From positions 3,187-9,163 of the forward strand of contig DPSW01000311.1 in NCBI GenBank assembly GCA_003527145.1: a DNA stretch of 5,977 nt, read 5' to 3'. The stretch is from Clostridiaceae bacterium. GTDB taxonomy: Bacteria; Bacillota; Clostridia; Lutisporales; Lutisporaceae. A program made the translations under genes and the position numbers. Positions 1-5,304 of this stretch are shown piece by piece. Within the stretch, counting starts at the first letter, position 1, and every line of letters begins with the position of its first letter. Below the pieces are notes generated by a model. The model saw nothing but the letters and a program-made list of their open reading frames with translations. It was not told where the DNA came from and searched no databases.

Positions 1-329
1 TGACTAAAGAAAATTTCCGAGAAATATTGACCAAGCCGAATAATGCTTTAATAAAGCAGTACAAAGCATTATTGCATACAGAGGGACTGGAAGTAGATTT
101 TGAAGAGGAGGCAGTAAATGAGATCGCAGAAATAGCAGCTATTATGAATGAAGAATCAGAAGATATTGGAGCCAGACGACTTTACACTGTTATGGAAAAA
201 CTGTTTGAAGATTTGTCTTATAATGCTTCAGAAATGACAGAGAAGAGATTTACTATAACCAAAGAATATGTAGAGAGAATATTATCAAGTAACATCAAAG
301 AAAAAGATACAAGCAGATACATCATATAA
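1..329 (+). CDS. hslU: HslU (ClpY), ATPase subunit of the HslUV protease, C-terminal part only
   Basis: The gene runs in from the left edge. The first full codon is at position 3 and 108 codons are visible before TAA at 327-329. HslU is the AAA+ hexamer that unfolds proteins and feeds them into the HslV peptidase in the cytoplasm. The visible part is the small C-terminal alpha-helical domain. It contains the family stretch [20 protein letters not shown] and the sensor-2 motif IGARRL, whose arginine contacts bound nucleotide. The chain ends in DTSRYII, close to the DLSRFIL-type tail that docks into HslV pockets and activates the peptidase, so the end looks intact and an hslV gene is expected upstream. 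The TTG at 27 is an internal codon, not a start: the conserved sequence TKENFREI continues before it without a break. codY follows 19 nt later, probably in the same transcript, as in Bacillus. Identification is very secure; only the left part is missing. Confidence 0.96.
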   Translation, partial: TKENFREILTKPNNALIKQYKALLHTEGLEVDFEEEAVNEIAEIAAIMNEESEDIGARRLYTVMEKLFEDLSYNASEMTEKRFTITKEYVERILSSNIKEKDTSRYII

Positions 330-348
330 AGTAGGAGGAATCTATAGT

Positions 349-1125
349 ATGACACTATTGGAAAAAGTAAGAAAAGTAAACAAAGTACTGCAGATGACAG
401 GTCATCAACCAGTGCCTTTTAACGAACTATGCAGCATTATAAGCGAGGTTCTTAATGCAAATGTATATATTATAAGCAGAAAAGGCCGAGTTTTGGGCTA
501 TGGTCTATGCAGACTTATGGAATGCACTGTGATCAGCCAAGAAGTATTGGTGGATAAAAGGTTTCCAGAGGATTATAATAGCTCCCTGTTAAACATTACA
601 GAGACTCAGGCTAATATTCTAAAAAATGATAATCTTTGTGTAGTGGACAGCAGTAAAACTTGTACCATGGACTTTAAGTATTCTACTATCGTACCTGTTT
701 ATGGAAGCGGAGAGAGACTGGGGACAATGATGCTGGGCAAATTTGAAGATGAATTCAAAGAGGAAGACTTAGTTTTATTAGAGTATTCGGCTACTGTAGT
801 CGGCATGGAGATACTTCGCTCGAAACAAGAGGAAATAGAAGAGGAAGCAAGAAAAAAAGCTGTTGTTCAGATGGCAATCGGTACCTTATCATACTCTGAA
901 CTCGAAGCTGTAGAACATATATTTAAAGAGCTTGATGGAAATGAAGGGCTCCTGGTGGCCAGCAAGATAGCCGATAAGGTTGGAATAACCAGATCGGTGA
1001 TTGTTAATGCACTAAGAAAGTTTGAAAGTGCGGGAGTAATCGAATCCAGGTCGCTTGGAATGAAAGGGACACATATAAAGATTTTAAATGATAAGCTTAT
1101 TGATGAGCTTAAAAAGCTAGGATAA
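349..1125 (+). CDS. codY: CodY, GTP- and branched-chain-amino-acid-sensing global transcriptional regulator
   Basis: CodY is a cytoplasmic DNA-binding repressor that, in studied Firmicutes, is activated by isoleucine, leucine and valine and by GTP and controls genes for nutrient limitation, including motility. The protein has 258 residues, the usual family length (259 in B. subtilis). Residues 1 to about 155 form the GAF effector domain, with SRKGRVLGY (43-51) and [15 protein letters not shown] (112-126). A linker helix follows ([18 protein letters not shown], 161-178). Then comes the winged helix-turn-helix, with the helix-turn-helix at [20 protein letters not shown] (204-223) and the wing at [20 protein letters not shown] (226-245). 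The DNA-binding half is nearly identical to B. subtilis CodY. The effector half is more divergent around residues 52-70 and 90-110 and carries five cysteines (28, 54, 59, 97, 105), unlike the Bacillus protein as I recall it. The ATG start has AGGAGG at 333-338. The gene sits 19 nt after hslU and is followed by a terminator. Confidence 0.97.
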   Translation: MTLLEKVRKVNKVLQMTGHQPVPFNELCSIISEVLNANVYIISRKGRVLGYGLCRLMECTVISQEVLVDKRFPEDYNSSLLNITETQANILKNDNLCVVDSSKTCTMDFKYSTIVPVYGSGERLGTMMLGKFEDEFKEEDLVLLEYSATVVGMEILRSKQEEIEEEARKKAVVQMAIGTLSYSELEAVEHIFKELDGNEGLLVASKIADKVGITRSVIVNALRKFESAGVIESRSLGMKGTHIKILNDKLIDELKKLG

Positions 1126-1144
1126 AATTGATAGAGGTAAAAAG

Positions 1145-1177
1145 GTAGGAAAGTGAAAAAACTTTCTTACTTTTTTT
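1145..1177 (+). terminator. Intrinsic terminator after codY
   Basis: A 10-bp stem is seen: GTAGGAAAGT (1145-1154) pairs with ACTTTCTTAC (1161-1170), with one G-U wobble and a GAAAAA loop, followed directly by seven T residues (1171-1177). An A-rich run just before the stem can also pair with the T-tract and lengthen the helix, so it might work weakly on the opposite strand as well. It lies 19 nt after the codY stop and should end the hslU-codY transcript, which implies that the flagellar genes have their own promoter. Confidence 0.9.
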
Positions 1178-1277
1178 ATGGCTCATGGAAAACACAACTT
1201 TATATTAGAATAGGACAAAAATCTTCCTTATTTTTAAATAATGCTTTAATGGAAGTTGTTTTATTTTATTGTCAGAA

Positions 1278-1304
1278 TTGAAAAATATGTGAATTTTGTA
1301 TAAT
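1278..1304 (+). promoter_or_regulatory. Candidate sigma-A promoter P1 upstream of flgB
   Basis: A perfect -10 box TATAAT (1299-1304) is preceded by TTGAAA (1278-1283), which matches five of six -35 bases, but the spacer is only 15 bp against the usual 17. The short spacer and the AT-rich background make this one uncertain. The predicted transcript start would be near 1311, giving a leader of about 210 nt. Confidence 0.4.
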
Positions 1305-1323
1305 AAATAGAACTTTGTATCCA

Positions 1324-1352
1324 TTTACTGTATGCATAAAAAAACTTATAAT
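1324..1352 (+). promoter_or_regulatory. Candidate sigma-A promoter P2 upstream of flgB
   Basis: TTTACT (1324-1329, four of six -35 bases) and a perfect TATAAT (1347-1352) are separated by the ideal 17 bp. This is the best-spaced promoter I can find between the codY terminator and flgB. Transcription would start near 1359 and leave a leader of about 160 nt. It plays the role of the sigma-A fla/che promoter of B. subtilis, which lies in the same gap. The call rests on sequence matching only. Confidence 0.5.
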
Positions 1353-1366
1353 TATTTTTAGGTTGA

Positions 1367-1381
1367 AATTTATCAAAAAAT
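1367..1381. promoter_or_regulatory. Weak CodY-box-like sequence downstream of P2
   Basis: AATTTATCAAAAAAT matches the known CodY consensus AATTTTCWGAAAATT at 10 of 15 positions and starts about 8 bp after the predicted P2 transcription start, a position suited to repression. CodY boxes often tolerate several mismatches, but DNA this AT-rich will produce such matches by chance, so this is only a candidate. Confidence 0.25.
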
Positions 1382-1520
1382 GGGTTATTTTATCATCATG
1401 CTAATATTGTCTTAACACAGAAATAACATAAGAAATATGTCAATATACTTTTAAAATAAAAGGAATTACATATTTAGTGTCGAAATAGCTATTTTAGGAA
1501 ATAAGAGGAGAAGATGTTTT

Positions 1521-1928
1521 ATGATAGATAGAATAAACAAACAGACCGGTTTAATGGAAAGGGCTCTTGATGCATACTGGATCAGAAATGAAGTTATTTC
1601 CAGTAATATTGCAAACTTTGAAACCCCGGGATATAAAAAGTTCAGAGTTAATTTTGAAACCTTGCTTAATGAAGAACGAGAGAAGTTTTCTATTTCTTCC
1701 ATTGACAAAAATCCAAAATTTCTTCCTATAGGAAAAGATAGGCCATTGCTAAAAGAGATAACAATAACAAGAGATTATAGCACCTCAATGCGAAAAGACG
1801 GAAACAATGTTGACATTGATGAAGAAAATGCTGAGCTCACAAAGAATTCTATAAAATACAATGTTGTATCAAACCAACTTGCTAAAGAACTGAGCTTGTT
1901 AAAACAAGCGATTAACGGAGGGAGGTAA
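1521..1928 (+). CDS. flgB: FlgB, flagellar proximal rod protein
   Basis: FlgB is one of the proximal rod subunits that connect the MS ring to the drive shaft. It is exported by the flagellar type III system and assembled outside the membrane. The 135-residue length is normal for the family. The N-terminal rod signature is ISSNIANFETPGYK (26-39), and the second family motif, RKDGNNVDIDEENAEL (91-106), leads into the C-terminal helix (about 107-132) that packs with the N-terminal helix in the rod. There is no cleavable signal peptide, as expected for a type III substrate. The ATG at 1521 is supported by AGAGGAG at 1504-1510. An ATG at 1514, closer to that site, runs into a stop after five codons. 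It is the first gene of the flagellar operon, with flgC starting 5 nt after its stop. Confidence 0.96.
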   Translation: MIDRINKQTGLMERALDAYWIRNEVISSNIANFETPGYKKFRVNFETLLNEEREKFSISSIDKNPKFLPIGKDRPLLKEITITRDYSTSMRKDGNNVDIDEENAELTKNSIKYNVVSNQLAKELSLLKQAINGGR

Positions 1929-1933
1929 ATAAC

Positions 1934-2377
1934 TTGGGTTTTTTAGACTCAATTAATATTAGTGCTTCAGGATTGACTGCAGAAAGACTTAGAATGGACA
2001 TTATTTCAAAAAACATTGCTAACGCTAATACTACAAGAACTTCTAATGGCACTCCATACAGAAGACAACTGGTCATATTTGAAGAAGCCGGCATAGGTCA
2101 GCCTTTTAGCAGCTTTTTAACAAAAGCTCAGAACAAGTTTGAAAAGTCTGGTGTAAAGGTCAGTTCCATTGTAGAAGATGAATCTGAATTTAAGTTGGTT
2201 TACAGCCCAGGCCACCCTGATGCAGATGAGAAGGGATACATAAAGATGCCTAACGTAGATGTTATGGTAGAGATGGTAAACATGATCTCCGCTACAAGAG
2301 CATATGAAGCAAATGTTACATCTATAAATTCTACTAAAAATATGGTGATGAAGGCTCTTGACATAGGGAAGATATAG
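1934..2377 (+). CDS. flgC: FlgC, flagellar proximal rod protein
   Basis: FlgC is the partner of FlgB in the proximal rod and is also a type III export substrate. The 147-residue protein has the N-terminal rod motif SGLTAERLRMDIISKNIANA (12-31) and the typical FlgC segments YSPGHPDAD (90-98) and GYIKMPNVDVMVEMVNMIS (101-119), followed by ATRAYEANV (120-128) at the start of the C-terminal helix. Length and motif order are standard. The start is TTG at 1934, the only start that keeps the whole N-terminal motif. It has a strong GGAGG (1921-1925) inside the last codons and stop region of flgB, so the two genes are probably translationally coupled. fliE follows after 15 nt. Confidence 0.96.
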   Translation: MGFLDSINISASGLTAERLRMDIISKNIANANTTRTSNGTPYRRQLVIFEEAGIGQPFSSFLTKAQNKFEKSGVKVSSIVEDESEFKLVYSPGHPDADEKGYIKMPNVDVMVEMVNMISATRAYEANVTSINSTKNMVMKALDIGKI

Positions 2378-2392
2378 TAGGAGGAGAAAACA

Positions 2393-2686
2393 TTGAAGAT
2401 AGACTTTTCAAACATCAATAATTTGAGAACACCAGATGCCTTTAATCGGAATAATAAAGAGAATGATATATCTTTTAGCAAGATTTTAGAAGATAATATT
2501 GAGAAGGTTAATCAGTTACAATTGGAATACCAAAATTTAAATAACCAGTTGGTCACAGGAGAAATAGACAATGTTCATCAGGTTATAGCCGTGTCACAAA
2601 AAGCCGAGTTAGCCCTTCAATTTACTATACAAATACGCAATAAAATTTTAGACGCATATAACGAAATTATGCGGATGCCTATTTAA
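2393..2686 (+). CDS. fliE: FliE, rod-to-MS-ring adaptor of the flagellar basal body
   Basis: FliE is a small secreted protein that joins the MS ring (FliF) to the proximal rod and is needed for export of the rod proteins. The protein has 97 residues, a usual family size. The N-terminal 30 residues are polar and poorly conserved, as in other FliE proteins. The C-terminal half holds the family signature, with GEIDNVHQVIAVSQKAEL (56-73) and the helix QIRNKILDAYNEIMRM (80-95). The start is TTG at 2393, 6 nt after AGGAGGAG (2379-2386). No in-frame ATG would give a full-length family protein. Its place between flgC and fliF is the standard Firmicutes order. Confidence 0.95.
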   Translation: MKIDFSNINNLRTPDAFNRNNKENDISFSKILEDNIEKVNQLQLEYQNLNNQLVTGEIDNVHQVIAVSQKAELALQFTIQIRNKILDAYNEIMRMPI

Positions 2687-2705
2687 TTGAGGGGTGATTG
2701 GCTAA

Positions 2706-4277
2706 ATGGGTGAAGCAATCAAGAAAATTCGAGATAACCTGAATGAATTTTGGCAGGGACTTGATAAAGGTCAGAAAATAAGGATCGCAGTCATATCAGC
2801 ATTATCAGTTATACTTATGGTAAGTATAGGGGTACTTTCAGCCATACCCAGGTATCAGGTATTGTATCCGAATCTTGATGCTAAGGATGCAGGAGAGATA
2901 AGAGAAAAACTTAAAGAAATGAAAATACCTGTTAAAATTGACGGAACGACCATACTGGTGCCTAAAGATAAAGTTGATGAGGCTAGGATTACTCTTGCTA
3001 TGGGTGGTTTGCCTAAAAATGATTTCATATTCCCAGAAATATTAAAATCTTCTTTTAATGATACTTCAGAAGATAAAAAACAGAAATATGTTATTTATAT
3101 GCAAAATCTTATTGCTAATGGAATTAAATCATTGGATGGTGTTGAGTGGGCGCAAGTAAATATATTTATACCTGAAGATAATGTGTTCGTTTTAGAAAGC
3201 AATAGATTGGATTCCAGTGCCAGTGTCATAGTTAAAATGAAGCCGGGCTTTCAAAGCCTGGATCAAGTTCAGGTGAATGGAATTGTTCAATACATATCAA
3301 AAAGCGTTAAAGGTTTAAAGGAAGATAACATATCCATTATTGATGAAACAGGCAGAGCATTGAAGTCTGAGGGAGAAAGCTTCAACGCTCAGGTAAATAC
3401 GCAGATGGAAATGCAGGAAGCCACAAGGCTCAGCATCCAAAATAGCGTAAAGAAATTTCTAGAATCAGTTTTTGGAATAAACAATGTGAATGTGATGACT
3501 ACTGTAAAGCTGAACTTCAATAATGAGGTAGAAAATAAGAAAATATTTGAACCTGTTAATAAAGAGAATAACACGGGAATTGTCAGAAACATGGAAGATA
3601 TTAAAAAGGAATGGGTTAACGGAGGGGCCGGGGGTGTACCGGGTACCGACAGCAATATAGAAATCAATACTTACCCTCAGGTTGATGATTCCAAATCAAA
3701 CTATAGCGAAGCAAGCAATATTGTAAATTATGAAATCAATGAAACTCAAAAACAAATTGTTAAAGAGCAAGGAAACATTGAAACTTTTTCAATATCTGTT
3801 TTGATCAATAAAGGCACTCTTAAGGGCGATTCACTAGCTAATCTTGATGAGCTAAAAAATGAAGTAAAAGATTTGGTAAAGTTTGCGACTCAGGGGCTAA
3901 GTATGCAGGTCTCACCTATTGATGAGAATATACATATTCAGATAATGGATTTTGATACAACATTAAAAGATCAAGTTGAGAACGCTATGATGGAAGAGGC
4001 AAAACAAAAGAGAAATCAAATGCTTATTATGCTCGGTTCTGCTATGGCAGCTTTACTCATATTTGCTTCTGCTTTGATTGTTTTGCTAAAAAGACGCAAG
4101 GATGCTAAAAGAGAAGAAGATATTGGAATCGCTCTTAGCAAAATAGAAGAAGCATCGGAAATCAGCGATATTGAAATAGAGGATAAGAATGAATTAAAGA
4201 AAAAAGTTGAGAAATTTGTTATGCAGAAGCCAGAACAAGTAGCACAGTTGTTGAAGACCTGGCTAAATGAAGAGTAG
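2706..4277 (+). CDS. fliF: FliF, flagellar MS-ring protein
   Basis: FliF forms the ring in the cytoplasmic membrane on which rod, rotor and export gate are built. The protein has 523 residues, typical of Firmicutes. A short cytoplasmic N-terminus is followed by the first membrane segment (about 24-47), then PRYQVLYPNLDAKDAGEI (48-65) opening the first ring-building domain. GVEWAQVNIFIPED (145-158) marks the conserved core of the next ring-building region. A glycine- and proline-containing loop GGAGGVPGTDSNI (306-318) lies in the beta-collar region, and the second membrane segment spans about 438-461. The cytoplasmic tail ends in EKFVMQKPEQVAQLLKTWL (502-520), the FliG-binding helices. Residues about 102-145 diverge from the usual form of the family. 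ATG 2706 has GAGGGGTGAT at 2689-2698. The stop overlaps the fliG ribosome binding site. Confidence 0.97.
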   Translation: MGEAIKKIRDNLNEFWQGLDKGQKIRIAVISALSVILMVSIGVLSAIPRYQVLYPNLDAKDAGEIREKLKEMKIPVKIDGTTILVPKDKVDEARITLAMGGLPKNDFIFPEILKSSFNDTSEDKKQKYVIYMQNLIANGIKSLDGVEWAQVNIFIPEDNVFVLESNRLDSSASVIVKMKPGFQSLDQVQVNGIVQYISKSVKGLKEDNISIIDETGRALKSEGESFNAQVNTQMEMQEATRLSIQNSVKKFLESVFGINNVNVMTTVKLNFNNEVENKKIFEPVNKENNTGIVRNMEDIKKEWVNGGAGGVPGTDSNIEINTYPQVDDSKSNYSEASNIVNYEINETQKQIVKEQGNIETFSISVLINKGTLKGDSLANLDELKNEVKDLVKFATQGLSMQVSPIDENIHIQIMDFDTTLKDQVENAMMEEAKQKRNQMLIMLGSAMAALLIFASALIVLLKRRKDAKREEDIGIALSKIEEASEISDIEIEDKNELKKKVEKFVMQKPEQVAQLLKTWLNEE

Positions 4278-4284
4278 GAGTGAT
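4275..4284 (+). promoter_or_regulatory. fliG ribosome binding site, overlapping the fliF stop codon
   Basis: TAGGAGTGAT contains the fliF stop (TAG, 4275-4277) and an AGGAG core (4276-4280), 7 nt before the ATG at 4288. This decides the fliG start: an in-frame ATG at 4267 lies upstream of this site and has no such signal of its own. The arrangement suggests that terminating fliF ribosomes help start fliG. Confidence 0.85.
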
Positions 4285-4287
4285 AGC

Positions 4288-5304
4288 ATGAGCAGGACAA
4301 GCAAAGGACAATATAATGGTTTACAAAAAGCCGCTATTTTGCTCATAGCAATAGGTCCGGATAAATCTGCCCAAGTGTTTAAGCATTTAAAAGAAGAAGA
4401 TATAGAGCAGCTGACTCTTGAAATTGCTAATATGAGAACTGTCGCTCCTGATGATAAAGAGGCTGTTTTAGAAGAGTTTTATCAAATATGCTTAGCTCAG
4501 GAATATATATCAGAGGGCGGAATATCTTATGCAAAAGAAATATTGGAAAGAGCATTGGGAAATCAGAAAGCCTTGGATGTTATAAACAGATTGACTGCTT
4601 CTTTGCAGGTAAGGCCTTTTGATTTTGTAAGAAAGGCAGATCCGGCTCAACTTCTGAATTTTATACAAGGTGAGCACCCGCAGACTATTGCATTGATTTT
4701 ATCTTATTTAAAACCGCAGCAAGCATCTGCAATATTATCTGCCCTTCCACAGGAAAAACAAGCCGATGTGACCAGAAGGATTGCTATGATGGATAGAACT
4801 TCTCCTGAAATAATAAAAGAGATAGAAATGGTTTTGGAGAAAAAATTATCTTCTATGATAAGCCAGGATTACACCGTAGCTGGAGGAATACAGTCTGTTG
4901 TTGACATACTGAATTCAGTGGATAGAGGGACAGAAAAGAATATTATGGAAACACTGGAGCTTCAGGATGTAGATTTAGCTGAGCAAATCAAAAAGAGAAT
5001 GTTTGTATTTGAAGATATCATCACCTTGGATAACAGATCAATTCAAAGGGTTATCAGGGAAGTTGAGAATGGAGATTGGGCTCTTGCATTAAAGAGTTCC
5101 AGCGAAGAAGTATCGAGGACAGTTTTCTCAAATATGTCAAAACGATTGGCAGAGATGATAAAGGAAGACATGGAATTTATGGGCCCTGTTAGGTTGAGAG
5201 ATGTAGAGGAGGCACAACAAAAGATTGTAAATATTATCAGAAAGCTTGAGGACACAGGAGAAATTGTAATATCAAGAGGCGGAGGCGATGAAATAATTGT
5301 ATAG
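4288..5304 (+). CDS. fliG: FliG, flagellar motor switch and torque-generating rotor protein
   Basis: FliG sits on the cytoplasmic face of the MS ring, binds FliF and FliM, and interacts with the stator to produce torque. From ATG 4288 the protein has 338 residues, the same length as B. subtilis FliG. The N-terminal FliF-binding domain begins GLQKAAILLIAIGPDKSA (11-28). The middle domain carries the FliM-binding EHPQ motif (129-132) in GEHPQTIALILSYLKPQQAS. The C-terminal domain starts at MFVFEDI (238-244). All five charged positions known to matter for torque in E. coli (K264, R281, D288, D289, R297) can be matched by spacing to K269, R286, E293, D294 and R302, with one Asp-to-Glu change. The protein therefore looks functional. 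A frame-consistent ATG at 4267 would add seven residues and overlap fliF by 11 nt, but the ribosome binding site favours 4288. fliH overlaps its 3' end by 8 nt. Confidence 0.96.
   Translation: MSRTSKGQYNGLQKAAILLIAIGPDKSAQVFKHLKEEDIEQLTLEIANMRTVAPDDKEAVLEEFYQICLAQEYISEGGISYAKEILERALGNQKALDVINRLTASLQVRPFDFVRKADPAQLLNFIQGEHPQTIALILSYLKPQQASAILSALPQEKQADVTRRIAMMDRTSPEIIKEIEMVLEKKLSSMISQDYTVAGGIQSVVDILNSVDRGTEKNIMETLELQDVDLAEQIKKRMFVFEDIITLDNRSIQRVIREVENGDWALALKSSSEEVSRTVFSNMSKRLAEMIKEDMEFMGPVRLRDVEEAQQKIVNIIRKLEDTGEIVISRGGGDEIIV
5281..5289 (+). promoter_or_regulatory. fliH ribosome binding site inside the end of fliG
   Basis: GGAGGCGAT lies 7 nt before the TTG at 5297 and differs at one base from the ideal GGAGGTGAT. 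It encodes the glycine-rich tail of FliG (GGD) at the same time. Together with the in-frame TAA at 5294-5296, it fixes the fliH start. Confidence 0.8.

Larger units (their letters stand above)
1178..1520. other. AT-rich intergenic region between the codY terminator and flgB
   Basis: About 340 bp without a credible gene. The only ATG-led frames I found are a few codons long (for example 11 codons from 1178). Composition is much more AT-rich than the flanking genes. It holds two sigma-A-like promoters (1278-1304 and 1324-1352), a weak CodY-like site (1367-1381), a widely spaced inverted repeat ACAACTT/AAGTTGT (1194-1200 and 1253-1259), a small AT dyad TTATTT-TT-AAATAA (1228-1241), a 12-bp perfect palindrome (1483-1494) and the flgB ribosome binding site. 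No tRNA, rRNA or recognisable riboswitch was seen. No consensus sigma-D (FliA type) promoter is present: the only CGA in this stretch, at 1481, lacks the rest of the motif. Confidence 0.8.

Noticed and set aside
27..329. A separate 100-residue gene starting at TTG 27
   Set aside because: The frame is open to the left edge, and the codons before 27 encode conserved HslU sequence, so this is the tail of hslU.
1178..1213. Short peptide frame of 11 codons starting at ATG 1178
   Set aside because: It starts at the end of the terminator T-tract, has no ribosome binding site, and is too short to support.
1457..1486. Sigma-D (FliA-type) promoter before flgB
   Set aside because: TAAA at 1457 and GTCGAAAT at 1479 have the wrong spacing (18 bp rather than about 15), and the second part matches the GCCGATAA consensus at only five of eight bases.
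1466..1708. Reverse-strand open frame of 80 codons over the start of flgB
   Set aside because: It is antisense to conserved flgB codons, with no recognisable protein family and no role in the operon. The other reverse-strand frames over flgC, fliE, fliF, fliG and fliH were rejected for the same reason.
3617..3655. Local GC-rich patch in fliF as a sign of insertion or recombination
   Set aside because: It encodes the glycine-rich GGAGGVPGT loop normal in FliF; glycine and proline codons explain the composition.
4267..4287. An upstream fliG start at ATG 4267
   Set aside because: It adds seven non-conserved residues, overlaps fliF, and lies before the ribosome binding site; ATG 4288 has AGGAG at the right distance and gives the usual 338-residue length.
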